From contig VZRZ01007703.1 of assembly GCA_013398175.1 (NCBI GenBank), positions 2,718,397 through 2,782,396 of the forward strand: a DNA stretch of 64,000 bases, in the 5' to 3' direction. Source of the DNA: Climacteris rufus (taxonomy: Eukaryota; Chordata; Aves; Passeriformes; Climacteridae). A program made the position numbers and the translations under genes. Position 1 is the first letter of the stretch. Every line of letters starts with the position of its first letter. This document shows, in pieces, positions 1 through 12,785 of the stretch. The notes beneath the pieces are model-generated. The model was not told the origin of the DNA. It ran no database searches and worked only from the letters and a program-made list of their open reading frames with translations.

Positions 1-865
1 AAGTTTTGTTCCCTTGCATACCAATGCATTATAAAAGAGCATAAAACTAAATAACAGGTACTAAATCTTTATGTCATGAAATTACTTGTATTTTCTCATA
101 AAGAACAGCTGAGAGAGATTTGGTTGATCAGGCCAAGCATTTGTCTAATTTTGAATTCCACAATGCCCCCACTCCCAGCAATTTTGCAAAAGGATGATAT
201 TACCATCTTATTACTTGAAAATAATAATGTGCCAGAAGAGGGGGCAAGGCCACACTTTTTACGAACCTTGTCAGCATGTTCTGTGGCTGTCAGAAACAAA
301 AACAGTATGATGAGGACTCAGGAATTTCAACCATAGTTAAGTGAAATGAATGAGAGTGTTTTCCCATCAGCAAATTGAGATGCTGTCCATATTTCTGGTA
401 ACTTTAAAATTCACCCAGGCTTGGATTCTGGTCATTATTTCTTTTAATAGCACAGCATATATATGCACTTTACTAGCAACTGCAGAACATGGACTTTAAC
501 ATACTCAGCTTAGAAATGGATTCTGAGGAATGAGACAGAGAACATACAGAAAAGGATTTACTATAGCATAAGATACCAGTGTTTCAAACATCATCTGCAG
601 GTGCTGTTTGGCAAACTACATATGCTGGCTTATGCAAAGTATTTTGGTAGCTTTATAGCTATATATATATTCATCAATATGTATCAATAATGTGTTTTCT
701 CTCTAAGCCTAGAGATGAATAATGACTTGAGTACCTCCCCAGAGCATTTGCACAGTTCTCAAGGAGTCATCTAAAAACTAATCAGAAAAATACATACTTG
801 TCCCTGAAGATATAAATATGCATTCTGATCGTTGATAAATAAGAAAACAATGTACAGAATTACAG
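1..865. other. Unique AT-rich noncoding DNA
   Basis: No gene or repeat family is recognised. Reading frames are short (under 90 codons) and overlap on both strands without any domain. A short TA run lies near 660-671. This is most simply intergenic or intronic sequence. Confidence 0.6.
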
Positions 866-925
866 ATTCATAGAATGGTTAGGGTTGGAAGGGACCTTAA
901 AGATCGTCTAGTTCCCACCCCCATC
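866..925 (-). mobile_element. CR1 LINE, 3'-terminal fragment
   Basis: Read on the plus strand, the segment starts with a TTCATAGAATGG-type terminus and runs into GGTTGGAAGGGACCTTAAAG and a TCTAGTTCC block. This is the reverse complement of the last ~60 bp of an avian CR1 element. Similarity stops abruptly at about 925, so this is a strongly 5'-truncated insertion, which is the usual fate of CR1 copies. The few differences from the typical end suggest a moderately young copy. No coding part is present. Confidence 0.85.
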
Positions 926-2060
926 ATTCAGGATACACATAATCTGAAAAATACACAGAGGCTACTTTGGAACTGTGAAAATTTAAATTCTATCCCAAAA
1001 CATCAATTTTTTTTTGTGTGGCAAAAGTACACCAATAGAAGACATGAAAGCCATGTCACTCAAGACAGTGTGTCCTTGATATGCTCTGTTTGATCACTTT
1101 TAAACATTCACCAGCCCAATAACAACTTGTGTAACATATACTACATCTGAGGGGGTTCATGATTATGGTGGATGCACACCTAAAGGACTCTGCTAATTCC
1201 AGGGTTTTATTTCTGCTCAAATGGTGCATCTGATACGGCTTGCTTTTAAGGATGAGAGACTCTGGACAAATAGTGCAAAGGAGGAAACTCTATCCAACTT
1301 ACACATCACCCATTTGTCAGAAGGAAAAAATATCAAACCTGCCACATTCCTCCTTTGTACTCTTCAAAAGGAGATTAGAGGAAATATATAAATGGCCTTT
1401 CAAAGAAGTGGCCTGTGCTATGACTCCAGCAAAAGACAACTTAAACAATAGATTGCAAATTTTGTATTGATCTGCACAATGGCAGTGCATGTTGCCATAA
1501 GTCATACTGGGGATGTTGCACATTCATAAAAAGGAAGAAAGTTGTGGAAAAGGTATTTACAAACAGACAACTACAGTGGAAGCAAGAAACTATAGAAATA
1601 ATTCACAGAAATCATTGTAAACTGAAATAACTGCATAGAGATAATATCAGACAGAAACAGCCATTCAGAAGAAAGGCATTTAAAACAGTTCCTGTGTATG
1701 TATTCTATTTGATGCACTAGAAAAAGAACACATATTGAATGTAGTTAGCAGTCAGACATTCAGCCTGAGCAAAATACTTGTGAAAACCCACCATTGCTGC
1801 CACAAGTATCCTAAAATTAAGGCCAGAAAATGTTGCTAACAAAATTACCCTGGAAAGCTTACAGTTTCAAATTTTGTGTTGACTGAAAGTCATCTCTGTA
1901 AGAATGTCATTAGCACATCTCATCTTGAGCAAGTAGTATTTTGTACATAAGTTATTATATATTTTGCTGTAAAGCTCTTATGTTCTGTGTGTTCTTTTAT
2001 GTTAAATAAGGAGAAGCAAATAGTGTTTAGGAGTTGACCATGACTCTGAGTGTTTAGAAT
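926..2060. other. Unique AT-rich noncoding DNA
   Basis: I see no gene, RNA gene or recognisable repeat. Frames up to about 76 codons occur on both strands but overlap each other and have no domain features. Confidence 0.55.
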
Positions 2061-2470
2061 TTCTTCAGTGGGGCTCCCTGCCTTCTGTAGACAGCAGAGC
2101 AACATCAGTATACATAAATCCTGACATGACCACATATGGCAGGGAGTTGCAGGTTACCAACCTCCCAGTGACAGCAGCCTCCTCTGAATTTTTGCTGGTA
2201 ATTGTCTGCCAGACCTTCTCTCCCATCCTGCCAAAAAGTAGGGAGACAGCAGTCTTTCCCCTAAGAACCCCCACAGGTCCCCACAAGAAGCCAGGGAGGA
2301 ACAAGAGCTATTCATTTGGGTCCACTCCCTTGATTTTCCCCCTGGATAAAAGAGCAGAGGAGGGGAAAATGAAGAAGAGAAATTGCAGTGATACTGTTGC
2401 TGCCACTTGTCTCTGAGTAAAGCAGATGGTGATCTTGTGAGTATCCTTTAGTGGACAGCGTGATAGGCAG
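2061..2470. other. GC-richer patch, unclassified (possible LTR remnant)
   Basis: This stretch is clearly richer in G and C than its flanks and has runs of CCC and GGG. It contains a TATA-like GGATAAAAGAG near 2344-2354, and a 96-codon plus-strand frame (2126-2416) overlaps a 79-codon minus-strand frame, both without a recognisable domain. Composition plus a TATA-like box is compatible with a solo LTR or an old promoter, but I could not define LTR ends, target-site duplications or a polyadenylation signal with confidence. The assignment is left open. Confidence 0.3.
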
Positions 2471-2610
2471 AGGTTTGGAGCCATAACTTAAAGTCTGGAT
2501 GAGAGCCTTTATTTCTTAGGAGGTTCAGAACAATACTGTAGACACATCTACCTGCTCAGGAACATGAAGATTTCAGAGATCAGATGGCATACCCAAACCT
2601 ATGCTGTAAA

Positions 2611-2661
2611 ACTAAAAAAAAAATAAACACCAAAACAAACAAACAAACAAACCCAAAAACT
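2611..2661. repeat. A-rich (CAAA)n simple repeat
   Basis: A run of A followed by about five AAAC units and an ACCCAAAAAC tail forms a low-complexity A-rich tract. No LINE or SINE body is recognised just upstream, so it is not obviously a retroposon tail. Confidence 0.85.
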
Positions 2662-5600
2662 AATTGAGGATAACCAAACCTATCAGATCTTGGTAATGTT
2701 TCAGATGGTGCTGCAGTTTCTGGAAGAGAATGCTTGGCTTAGTTAGTACTTCCATCACCTGTAGGCTCATCCATCTGGAAATGATCAAGTATGTATCTGC
2801 CACAGGTTTAGCACATTACAGAAAACCAAGACATAACAAGCTGATGAGACCAATGAAAAGATGGAATTTGAGGCAATGAGAGAGATCTGAGGGAGGTAAG
2901 GGCATAAACTATATCAAAGGGAATACTCAAAAGATACAGCAAAACCAAGCCAAATAGCAAAATCTGATATGGTTGGTCATCTAAATTCTGTTATTTTAGT
3001 TTGCTGTTCCAAATCTCTGTAATGTTTGTCTCAAATAATTTTAAGAGCTTAAAAATTTCAGTGCAAGAACATTTACCAGATTCTCTAGCCTTTTTCTTCT
3101 TTTCTGCCTCTTTGGCTGTGACACAACTCATGTGCCTTACAAAAGAGCCTTTTTGCCCTAGTAAATGCTTAGCACTTTCTTTTGAAATAATTTGTGCACT
3201 TTTTGTACCTCCCTACTGCATGACTCCACGTTTAATCACACTTTTAAACAGAGATTTTTCACTTGCTATTTAATTTTATCAATTTATAGAGTTTTGCCCT
3301 TTGTTCTCCAGCACTCACTGATCTAAGGAGCAAATGTTGTCTCTAGAGAAGAACACGATGTAACCATACAATTCTAGGGGTAATTCATTATGCTTCCTTC
3401 CACAGCAATAATTTAAATTCTCAATTTTTCTTTAAATTGTCATATATCTAAACATACTAAAACCAATACCTATATCTCATGTTAACTTAAACTCCATTAA
3501 AACACAAAATCATATGACTTTGTGTTAATATTTAGTTATAAATGTTAACTTTCCTCAAGAACACATCCCAAAAAAACGTGTTTCACAAAACATAACAAAA
3601 CATCTTTTCTTTGAAACTATTTTGTTTTCCAGACATGTACAGATAGAACATTGTGAAGTTAGTACCATAATTGTTACAAAAACTTATCTGTTAAGCCACT
3701 AAAAGTTTTTATTTTCCTTAAATACTTATCCAATTCCCTCAGACTGAACAGATGACTGAAACAGAGCAAGAAATTCATGAGTAAAAATGGAAACAAATGC
3801 TTAAATTTAAGATTTTATCTATACTACTGTGATTATGTTTCTACAGGGATCAAAAGAAGTTACAGCTGTATATAAGCCCTCTTCTAAGTAAAGCCTTCCA
3901 AAAAAGAAAATTTCCCACCCTTGCTATTACCAATGTTGCTGAGTTGGCAGTGGTAACAGTGAGAAAGGCTTCTACAGCTTGCTTTATTTAAACCCCTGCA
4001 TCAGTAAAACTTCCTTAGCATGTGATTGATAATTGTTCCCCAGCACTGTTGTGGAGCAGGACTGATTACCAAGGGGATTAAAATTCCAGAAACTCTCTGA
4101 AGAGTGTCCCCTAGGTCTTCTCTTCAATCCCTCTGCTGCAAAGCTGATACTAAGTGATGGAATTTAAATTTAGCTCTTTTTAGACAATATTTCCTGGCAT
4201 GATCAGCATCTAAGGCCTTACTGGAACCCCTTCAGAAAAGTGTCTGACTTCTATCCAAGGCACAATACAGCTGCAATTCAGTAACGTACCTCAGTATAGC
4301 AGAGCTTGCTGGCTACAGCTGGAAGGAAAATATTCACAGAGCAATATATCACTCTTGTAGACTGAGCATAGGCCTGATTCAACCTTCCCAAATTGCTCCC
4401 CCAGCTCAGCATTTGGGCTCTAATTTTTTGGGCCAAATCATATTACCACTTTGTAACTAAGTCATTTCCTTAATTGATAACCAGGGCCCATATGAGGAGA
4501 GGAATGAAACTTAGTGATGAGTCAAACCAGATAGACCATTGAACTTCTTTAAATTTGACTATGTAAAAAAAAATATATATAAATAGCAAATATTTTTCTT
4601 AACTGGCTATGAATCATGTACCCTGTAGGACTGTCTGTTGACAGCCTGCTTAGACAGTCACAGTGGTAAATTAATCAGGCTGGAAACCATTCTTATTACT
4701 GTTTAATTTATAAGCGTAGGGTAGGCAACTGCTTGAAAAAAAATTAACGAATTACTTGGTTGAGTGGTGACTCAGTGCTTTTCTGACGCTTGAAGAGAAG
4801 GGGAGAAAATAATTTAAGAAATTATTACATTTTCTCATGATAATTAGATATTCAGCAGCAACACTTCAGTTGCAGACTTTTCTCAGGCTCTTTGACTAGA
4901 ATTGAGAAATGATTCACCACAAATGGCCCAAGATGGGTATGTTCAGGTGAAACTGTCTATAGTCAGATGAAAATTATTTTGTTGCTATGTTTGCACGTGT
5001 TCAACCTACCTACACAATAAAGCTACTTAAAGAAATTTAAGCTTTACTACATCCAATGCAGAAATGGCACCATGCTCATCAGTTAACTTCACTCTCAACT
5101 TCAGTAGAGTAAAGTAGATCAGCTAATTATTTGACCTACTCTTTGGCATGTATAATGTGAAATCATCCAGGTGAACCCAGACAAATCGTTGCAGTCAGTT
5201 CTGCCAAATGCAAGATTTAAGAAGACAATCTTGTTGTGCATTTGCATGCATTTTGTACTGCATTACAGCAGCAATGGAATTTCAGAAAGGAAAGGGAAAG
5301 AAAAAAACATAGCAAATAGATAATATATGGTTTTACATCAATTAATCTGAAGCCATAGAGTGTGACACTTTTGGAAATGTCTGGCTAAAGAAGAGTATGA
5401 AGGTTTGAAATTACAGAGATGTACAGGAACGACTCGCTTATCACAAATGCATACATTGTTTCCTCTTCTTTACATTTTTTTCCAAAGAAATTTTGAGACT
5501 TGAAAGAAGGAATTATCAACAGGACACTATTACTGTAGCTAGCAATATCAAAGACATTTCCTCTTGGGCATTTTACTTGACACCTTTAAAAGTCAAATGC

Positions 5601-6723
5601 CAGTATGAGACAGAAACCTCCATCCCTCCTGCACAGCAGCCATGTCTGAAGAAGTGATGAAGCCTGGAGCATTAAGTGAATGGTAACAGTGCCAGTTCTA
5701 ACTAATACTCTTGCACAGCATTATTAAAATGGCTGAAAAGTATTGAGAGCAACAGGTCTTACATCTCAAGTATAGAAATTTAAGTTGCTATGTTAAAAAT
5801 GACCCATTGAATTTCATAAAAGCAGGAATTTCTATGCCTGTGTCAGACTGATGTTTGGAAGAAATCAGTGAAGAGATGTAATGAGAGTATCTGTGACATT
5901 TTAGGAAGCAGGGAAAGCTTTTTCTCTTCTGTTAGACTGAGGTGCCATGCTCAACAACGTCCCAGACACAGGGTTTTAAAATAAAAAGGAAGAGAAAATT
6001 AAACTAATGGTTAGTGACTTCACATATGTTTTGTGTACTACTTGCATATGAGTTATCCCACTGCCAGAAGAAGTCCTTGCAAGAATGGGACACAGACAGA
6101 CTGTCAACACCACAAGGTACTTGAATTCACCTTTAAATTAAGACACACTACTCATCTTAATTCGTGTTTCAAAGATCTTTTCACTGTACTTTGGAAGTTC
6201 TCTGAAAGGAATCTGACTCTTTCTTGCTCATGGGGAGTTTGTGTGCCTCAAGTAATTTCTTTTAAATTCATCTGGAAACAGTGCAGCTACACACACATTG
6301 AGAACAGTGTCTAGCTTACCTCTATCTTTTTATTTCTCAATGCATCTTTACTTAGAGAATAATTATGTTTAATGAGATTTCACACCATCTCGATTAACTA
6401 AAAATGTATTTTCTCCCGTGGAATATGTACTTGCTTTCTTGATCCCAATGTGAAGACTGGGCACAACTGCTGTATCAAAATAATTTTTATAGCAAGAATC
6501 TCTAGTACCCAGTTGAACAGTAGGTTTCTTTCTTCAGAATGATGACGACACAGAAGAGGCAGAAAAGTCTACAAGAGGAAATGCTGACATGACTCAGGGG
6601 ATGCAAGCTTCAATATGGCCATTAAAAGTTAATATTTTTGGGATGACCACATCACTGATACATACACCTTTCTTTCAAATAATCTGTCTTCCAAGTCAAA
6701 AGAAACCAAATAGAACACTTTAT
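2662..6723. other. Unique AT-rich noncoding DNA
   Basis: Four kilobases with no recognised gene or repeat. The largest frames (90 codons at 3001-3273, 93 codons at 6033-6314) have ordinary AT-rich composition and no motif. A short A-run with (TA)n lies near 4565-4582. Some sequence may be conserved regulatory DNA, but that cannot be judged without a comparison. Confidence 0.55.
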
Positions 6724-7540
6724 TCATAGAATCACAGAATAATTAAAGTTCCTTTAACCTTTCTTCATATGTCAAGTTCTACAGTCTTTCAACCATGTCA
6801 GTAGCTTTCCACTGCACCCTCTCCAGTTTCCAACATCTTTCCTGAAGTGGAGGGAGCAGAACTGGAAACCATAATCCTGGTGTAGCCTAACAAATGTTGA
6901 GGAGGTTGGAATAAACACATCCCTTGATCCACTGTCTGTTCTCTGCTAATACAACCCAGAACATGTTTTGCTCAGTTTGATGTGCTCCAGGACCCCCAGG
7001 GCCATTCCAGCAGAGCTGTCCCCCCACACCCAGACCCCAGCCTATTCAGCTGCTTGGAATGAATCTGCTCCACATGTATCTTGGCCACACAACTTGCAGT
7101 TCTTTTTGACTGAATATTCCAGCTGCTGATTTTTGTTTGAATGGTGTCTGTTCGTTCAAGAGTATTTGCTTTTCCTCCAGGTTTAGTTTTCATCCATCAA
7201 CTTAGTACATTCGATCCCATCATCTAAGTCTTTTATGAAAGATGCTGCATAGTACTGGACACAATATTGTTCCCTGAGGAACTCTGCTTGTGTCCAGCTG
7301 TCAATTCACCTTTGGGCCATTAATCACACCCTTGAAGCTCTGAAGTTTATCAGCATTCCACTCCTTGGAGAAGTCCATCTCCCTAGCTCATACCTTACTA
7401 TCTTGCCAAAAAGGATATTGTGAGAGAATATGTTAAATACCTTGCTAAAAATCAAGGTTATGTCAAGATTGTTATTGTTGCCTCCCTGTTTCAGAGGAGC
7501 CAGACAATCTTTTACCCTTATTGAGGCTGTCTTGCCTGCC
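6724..7540 (-). mobile_element. CR1 LINE, old ~0.8-kb 3' fragment
   Basis: On the plus strand the segment opens with the CR1 terminus TCATAGAATCACAGAAT. It continues through blocks typical of the reverse complement of the CR1 3' region: a CCACTGCACCCTCTCCAGTT block, a CTGGTGTAGCCTAACAAATG block, a CCAGGACCCCCAGGGCC block, and a segment near 7250-7330 resembling the stretch ending in 'ccctgaggaactc'. This covers the element's 3' part up to a 5' truncation near 7540. Divergence is higher than in the other CR1 copies here and there are small indels, so this is an older insertion. The 72- and 73-codon frames inside it are shadows, not genes. Confidence 0.8.
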
Positions 7541-8184
7541 AACCCAGCAGCAGTGCTGCTCTTGGACTAGTGTGCCCACACACTGTGCATTGTCTTACCT
7601 GTTTTACTGCAATTATAAAGCAAACAAAGTAAGGACAAAAAGAGAGAATCCTCATAAATATTTTTCTTTCTTTCAAAAATATGGTTCTCTAAGATATCCT
7701 GTTTTCCCATTGTTTCATTTTTCAGTGAGCAGTCCCAGAGGTCTCTGGGGGTCAAGGCCTTGTCTTAGAAGAAAGCTGGAATGGGAGCTGTGAGAAAATT
7801 CTCACTTGCAAAGTGAAGTGGAGGATTTGGGCCTTTTGCCAGTTCCGTGTGGGTATGATGATTTCAAGGCAGTTTGCCATGTCTTTCTGTATAATTTTGT
7901 AGCAACAAAAATAGTTTTTGCATTAAAAAATGAAAAAGCTATTTCAAACAGCTTCTCCAAGTCAAGAAAAGAACAAATAAGGCAACACTCAGAAAAGTAA
8001 ATTTATCCTCACAAACATTAAACCCCTTAACCACCATCTATTTCATTTGGCTGAACTTCCTGAGCTGTATTTTTCACTGCTGAGTTAAGTACTCTTCAGA
8101 TTTTGCTGTTAACATGCTTTATGCTCATAGATCTTCAAACAAAGAAGTAACTATTAGACCTTGCAGCATAAATCAGTATTGAAA
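7541..8184. other. Unique noncoding DNA
   Basis: Nothing recognised. Two frames (90 codons plus strand at 7521-7793, 62 codons minus strand) overlap here, and the first begins inside the neighbouring CR1 copy, so neither is credible as a gene. Confidence 0.5.
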
Positions 8185-8260
8185 TTTTTTTTCCTTCCTT
8201 CCTTGCTTCCTTCCTTCCTTCCTTCGTTCCTTCCTTCCACGCTTCTGCGCTTCCTTTTTT
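8185..8260. repeat. (TTCC)n pyrimidine microsatellite
   Basis: About thirteen TTCC units, interrupted by single G substitutions (TTGC, TCGT), follow a run of T and decay into a CTTCTGCGCTTCC tail. The plus strand is almost pure pyrimidine. The tract creates a serine/leucine/proline-rich artefactual frame (8161-8433). Confidence 0.9.
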
Positions 8261-11200
8261 CAAGAATCCCCTCTCCCATATTCTCATGTTTTACAACTAT
8301 TGCCACATCTCAAAGACATGCTCCACTTCAGCTCAACTTCTATGTAGGCAAATGCACAATTACACACACAGTAGTGTGTCCAGAGCAGAAACTTTCAGTC
8401 TGTCTTATAAAAAACTTATCAAAATTGTTATGATTTTCCCCCATCTTGTTTAATGGCATGGACTGCAATACTACACATGCTCATATATGATGATGGTATG
8501 CTCATGGTGTGATGATGCCACATGGCACAGATGAAGTAGGATCTGCATATTAGCATCCTTTCTTATTTCATACGCCAACTTGCTTGAAATATTTTCAGAG
8601 AACAGTCAATAGTACAAGCCACGTCATTCCCACTGCACTGGCACACTTTGGCAAATCCATATCTGAGGGCAAAATACTGATGTAAAAAATCAAGCCTATA
8701 CACATTTTAACTAGTCATCTTTAACTAGTCTTATCCAACTAACACTTGTGTCCAGTATAAAATCTAGAGTAAAGTTTTTAGGGAGGGATTCCCCTCTTTT
8801 AAAACTTGATAATTCATTTTCCTTTCACTGACAACAGTTTCACCAGAGTGTCTATATTTTGTCTGCTTCTTTGTAAGTGAGGGAGGATCAGATCCCTTTG
8901 AGTCAGTCATATGGCCAGAAAATGGTCAGAATGAATTGTGGTCATATTCCACAATAATTTCAGTCACCCACGTCTGCAGCATGTTCAGTCAAGTGATTTT
9001 TAATTACTCTGTCATTTTTCATGTTCAGGCAACAATCTGAGCCTATGAAATTTGCTCTTGAGTATTGCCCTAATTTCAGCACCGGCCTACTTGTGCCAAG
9101 GATACAGAATGAGGGGCAAAATATTCATGGAAAAAAACCAATGGTTTGCTATAACCTCGAAGTACTATTTATTGTGAGGCACATCAGTTTTTCCATCAGC
9201 GCAGTTTGTGAGGTGTTTTGTGATGGAAATGGCATCCTGAGCTTGGCAAAACATAAACAGCACAAGCAATAACCTATTGCTACATTGAATACTGTTTATT
9301 GCACTTGTTTTCACTGAGTGAAGAATGGGCATTGTCTTTGCAAGTTGCTAAACTCTGATTTTAATAAGAAGCAAGAAAGTGAAATACCCTTGCTCATTAC
9401 ACAAAGACTACACAGACAGAGGAGCACAATAATATCTGCAGACTCTAATTCAATTAAAAATCTGTGGCTAAAGGTATGGAAACATTTTCAAGGATGAAAA
9501 CCGGAATATTTCTTCCAATTCTATTTTGCTTCATAAGGTAGACTCAAGATTCCCGAGTTACAGGGTAGCTAAAGACAGTTCACATACAATTCCAAGTCAA
9601 CTCTTGAGGGTTTCTTTTTCATAGCCAGGTTAATTTGGGAATTAGAAGTAGTGCTCAGATTCTAACCCTGTATAATCCACACTAAGAAAATTCCTTAATT
9701 GTGTGGACTGGTGTTGTTGAGAAAGAGAGGTCATCTTGGTAGTGCAAATACAGACCTGCCTTATGAAAGTGCTCTTGCTGCTGTTTACCAGTCTCTCCCC
9801 ACAGACCTCTGTCCTGACCACTGTGTGTTGGAAAATGGTACACATATTCTCTTACACAGGACTTAAAGTCAGCTCATTTATACAGAATGTGTGCACAAAA
9901 TGTCAGCACGTGGGGCCATGCAGTGCCCTGTGTGAGGCAGCTCCTGTACCCTGAGCCCAGGGCTAAGCTGGGAGAAGGAGCTGAAGTTTTTTGTGCCAAG
10001 TTTGGTGATACAGAGTATGCCCATGCACAGATCCACACTGTCCATGTTGTTGCAAGCAGTGGCTTCTGCAGGCAGTCCCCATTTTTGTGAGGAGAAATTA
10101 TTTAATCTTTTTCTTTTTAAAATTACCATTTTCTTTCCTAAATGATGCCTGTTGAAGTGGGGTTTTTTACAAGTTCTGGCTGAGTTGTGTTCTTGTATGT
10201 CCTTCCCTTGGGAAAGCCTGACATCCACCTGTATGTGTGATCATTATGGGGCCTTGTCATAGTGTTTATTCTTCTGACATTAGGTAAAAAAAATCTTTCT
10301 TATGTATCTGTTAAGTGTATGTTCAGCATTTAAGCTGTTGCAGTATTTTATTATTATTGATTACTCAAACATTTGGGATCAGTGGCTGAAATATATCCAG
10401 TAATTTCCATTCCTTCAAAAGCAGCAGAGTGCAAATGAGGGTGGAGTCTGTGTCCTTGAGCTGCACCTGAGTATACCTGAGGCAGGCTTATACAGACTGA
10501 CAGCAATTCTTCCTCACACTCAATTAGCAAAATTTTATAAATAGAAAAAGAGTATTTTAAATGTCTTATTAGTTCTGAGTAAATAATTCCAGCATATTTT
10601 TGTGCACCCAAGGGTCTGCTTCTGTTTATGCTTCCCAGAATAGAAGAAAAAGTTTAGCCAAGATTTGTTTTTATTGCCTTTTATAAAGCCACTAATGCTT
10701 GGTCTAAATTCTTACCTTGGTGTCTATTTAAATTATAGTTTCGAGCACACTGTAACAGTGGTTTTTTTCAACATATTTATAGCAGTTTCATTGCAAATTG
10801 CCCAGTGTTCAATGCATCCATCTGACCAGATAGTTAAACACGGATAAAGCAGACCATGAGGAAGGTTCCAATTTTTAAAATATGGGCTTATGGCTGTCTT
10901 TTCATTATAAGCAGAATTTTGATGACATGTAGGAAATGGGCATATCAACAGTCATCTCAATTTAGATTGCTTAGATATGTGTCAAAGACTAAAAGGCACA
11001 ACACATTTCCAGGTGAATTCTGCCTTTCTGATTCAAGTTCCTGCCTTCCTTGACTTTACAAAGACTTATTTCAAGTACCCCGAAGTCAGTGGGTGGCTGG
11101 GTGCTGCAGTTTTATTATTTTTCCAAACTAAGAAAAAGAAAAGTGCTGTGGAGAAAAAAGACAAAACAGTTTCTGTCAAGTATACAGAACTAGGGTCTTC

Positions 11201-12619
11201 TTTTATTGACATAAAATTAAAAGACCTTATTAAAGGACAATGAGACTGAGCAAAACTATTAAAAAAAACCAAAACCAAACAAACAAAATAGAGACTATGC
11301 GTGAGTAGCAAAATGGATAAATAATTAATAATAAAAACCAGGCTGCTTTCCTCCAGAAGCTGTCTCTTGCATGCTGTCTTTGACTCAGTAAAGTTATTAG
11401 TTTTTTCTTTTCTTTTTTAAAAAATGGTCTTTTCCAGTTTAAGAAAAATGAAAAAGCTGAATGTATGAAGGTAAAAACTAATTATCTGTCTGTAAGCCAA
11501 AAATTTTCTTGAAAACAACAAAAACATTTTCTTTGAGAGAACTTTAAAATAAGTCATCAGTGACCTTTCAAAAGTGCATGGCTAGATTAGAGTAGCATTC
11601 TATAGGGACAATGTAACAGCTGATAATTAAGGCAGTTACCATCAAATATGTATCATTTTTGCAGAAGGAAAATATATTCCTGGTGCCCTCTGATATAGCA
11701 GAACATTTGTGCAAGCCAAGTATGAAAGCAAAGCTGCCAAAATAAATGCAAGATTGGGTTCCTGTTGCACCTCTCAGAATTTACAGCTCAAGCAGTGCAT
11801 CCACAGCCTGAACATGTTGGATTTTTGAGCTCTCTAAAGAATTATATCAGAGTGCCCTCGATCAAAAAGCTGCCCACTTGCCCTTGGGAAATGCTCTCTC
11901 TGCAGTTGCTTCAAGCAGTGTGCAAATGAAGCAACAGTCAAAGAAAAGATACCAGCAAGAGGTCTGGGAAGGATCAGGAGACCCAAGTATTGTGGCCATC
12001 CCCAGTGTTGCAGGCTTGGGCAAGGTAATACTTCCCCAGGTTTATATTATAATTTTTAAATCTGTTTTTGTTTGTTTATTTATTTTAATCCCTTTTCCCC
12101 AGGCTTGAGCGTGCAGGGTGATATAGAAACTACCTTAATTGGCTGGTTCCTATGGATTTGGTGCAAATTTCTTCGTGAAACAACAGGTTCCCAGGCAGAC
12201 CATTGTCTCCCCCTTCAATGGGGGAATGACTTCCTAGAAAGAAGAGGAACAGGTGACCTTCAGTATCTCTGTTAATTTTACTTCTCTCTGTTTGCTGGAT
12301 GGGCATTTCCATGGTATAGAATAACCTAGTCTAGTTTATTAAGTCCTGCTGTCATTCACAATGTTCAAGTTCACATCCTGTTACAAAGGAGAATTGATTG
12401 TGTTGTTGTATTGGTGTCTTTTAAGAAGAATGCTATTAAATTTGGTAGGCTTACAGCTCAAAGACACTGCAGTGAACAAGAGAATCAGCTCCTCCATATC
12501 AGTATTCTGATTTAAATTATTCAGTTTGACAACAATTTAGGCTGCTGCTGTGCTGAGTCCTCTGATCAATACTGTCTCACTGCTCTCTTTTTCTGCTCCC
12601 ATCTTCTATTTTCATCTTC
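8261..12619. other. Unique AT-rich noncoding DNA
   Basis: No gene, RNA gene or repeat family recognised over 4.3 kb. Frames up to 116 codons (minus strand 9878-10228) lack domains and overlap opposite-strand frames. A short A/C-rich patch (AACCAAAACCAAACAAAC) lies near 11263-11285. Two near-identical TTTAACTAGTC copies lie close together near 8707-8730. Confidence 0.55.
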
Positions 12620-12785
12620 TGCTCTTAGTTTTCCACTTGGATTGTAAAGTCCTTGAATCACAATCATTGCTTTGTTCTTTGTAAAGTGCCTAGAGCAAGG
12701 CAGTCCTGGTCTGTAACCAGTGTGCCCAAATGGTGCAATAAATGTGTCGCAATTACTACTGATGCTGCAGTTATTATTGCATCCA
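12620..12785 (+). repeat. Ancient amniote retroposon tail (MIR/L2/L3-like)
   Basis: The order of blocks matches the 3' end of old SINE/LINE families known from mammals, turtles and crocodilians: GATTGTAAAGTCCTTGA, a TTTGTTCTTTGTAAAGTGCC block, CTAGAGCAAGGCAGTCCTGG, a CTGTAACCAG block, then an AATAAATG-like end. It is heavily diverged, as expected for an insertion predating birds. The exact family (MIR, L2 or L3/old CR1) cannot be decided by eye. Confidence 0.55.

Noticed and set aside
8161..8433. Leucine/proline/serine-rich frame resembling a signal-bearing peptide
   Set aside because: It is produced by the TTCC microsatellite.
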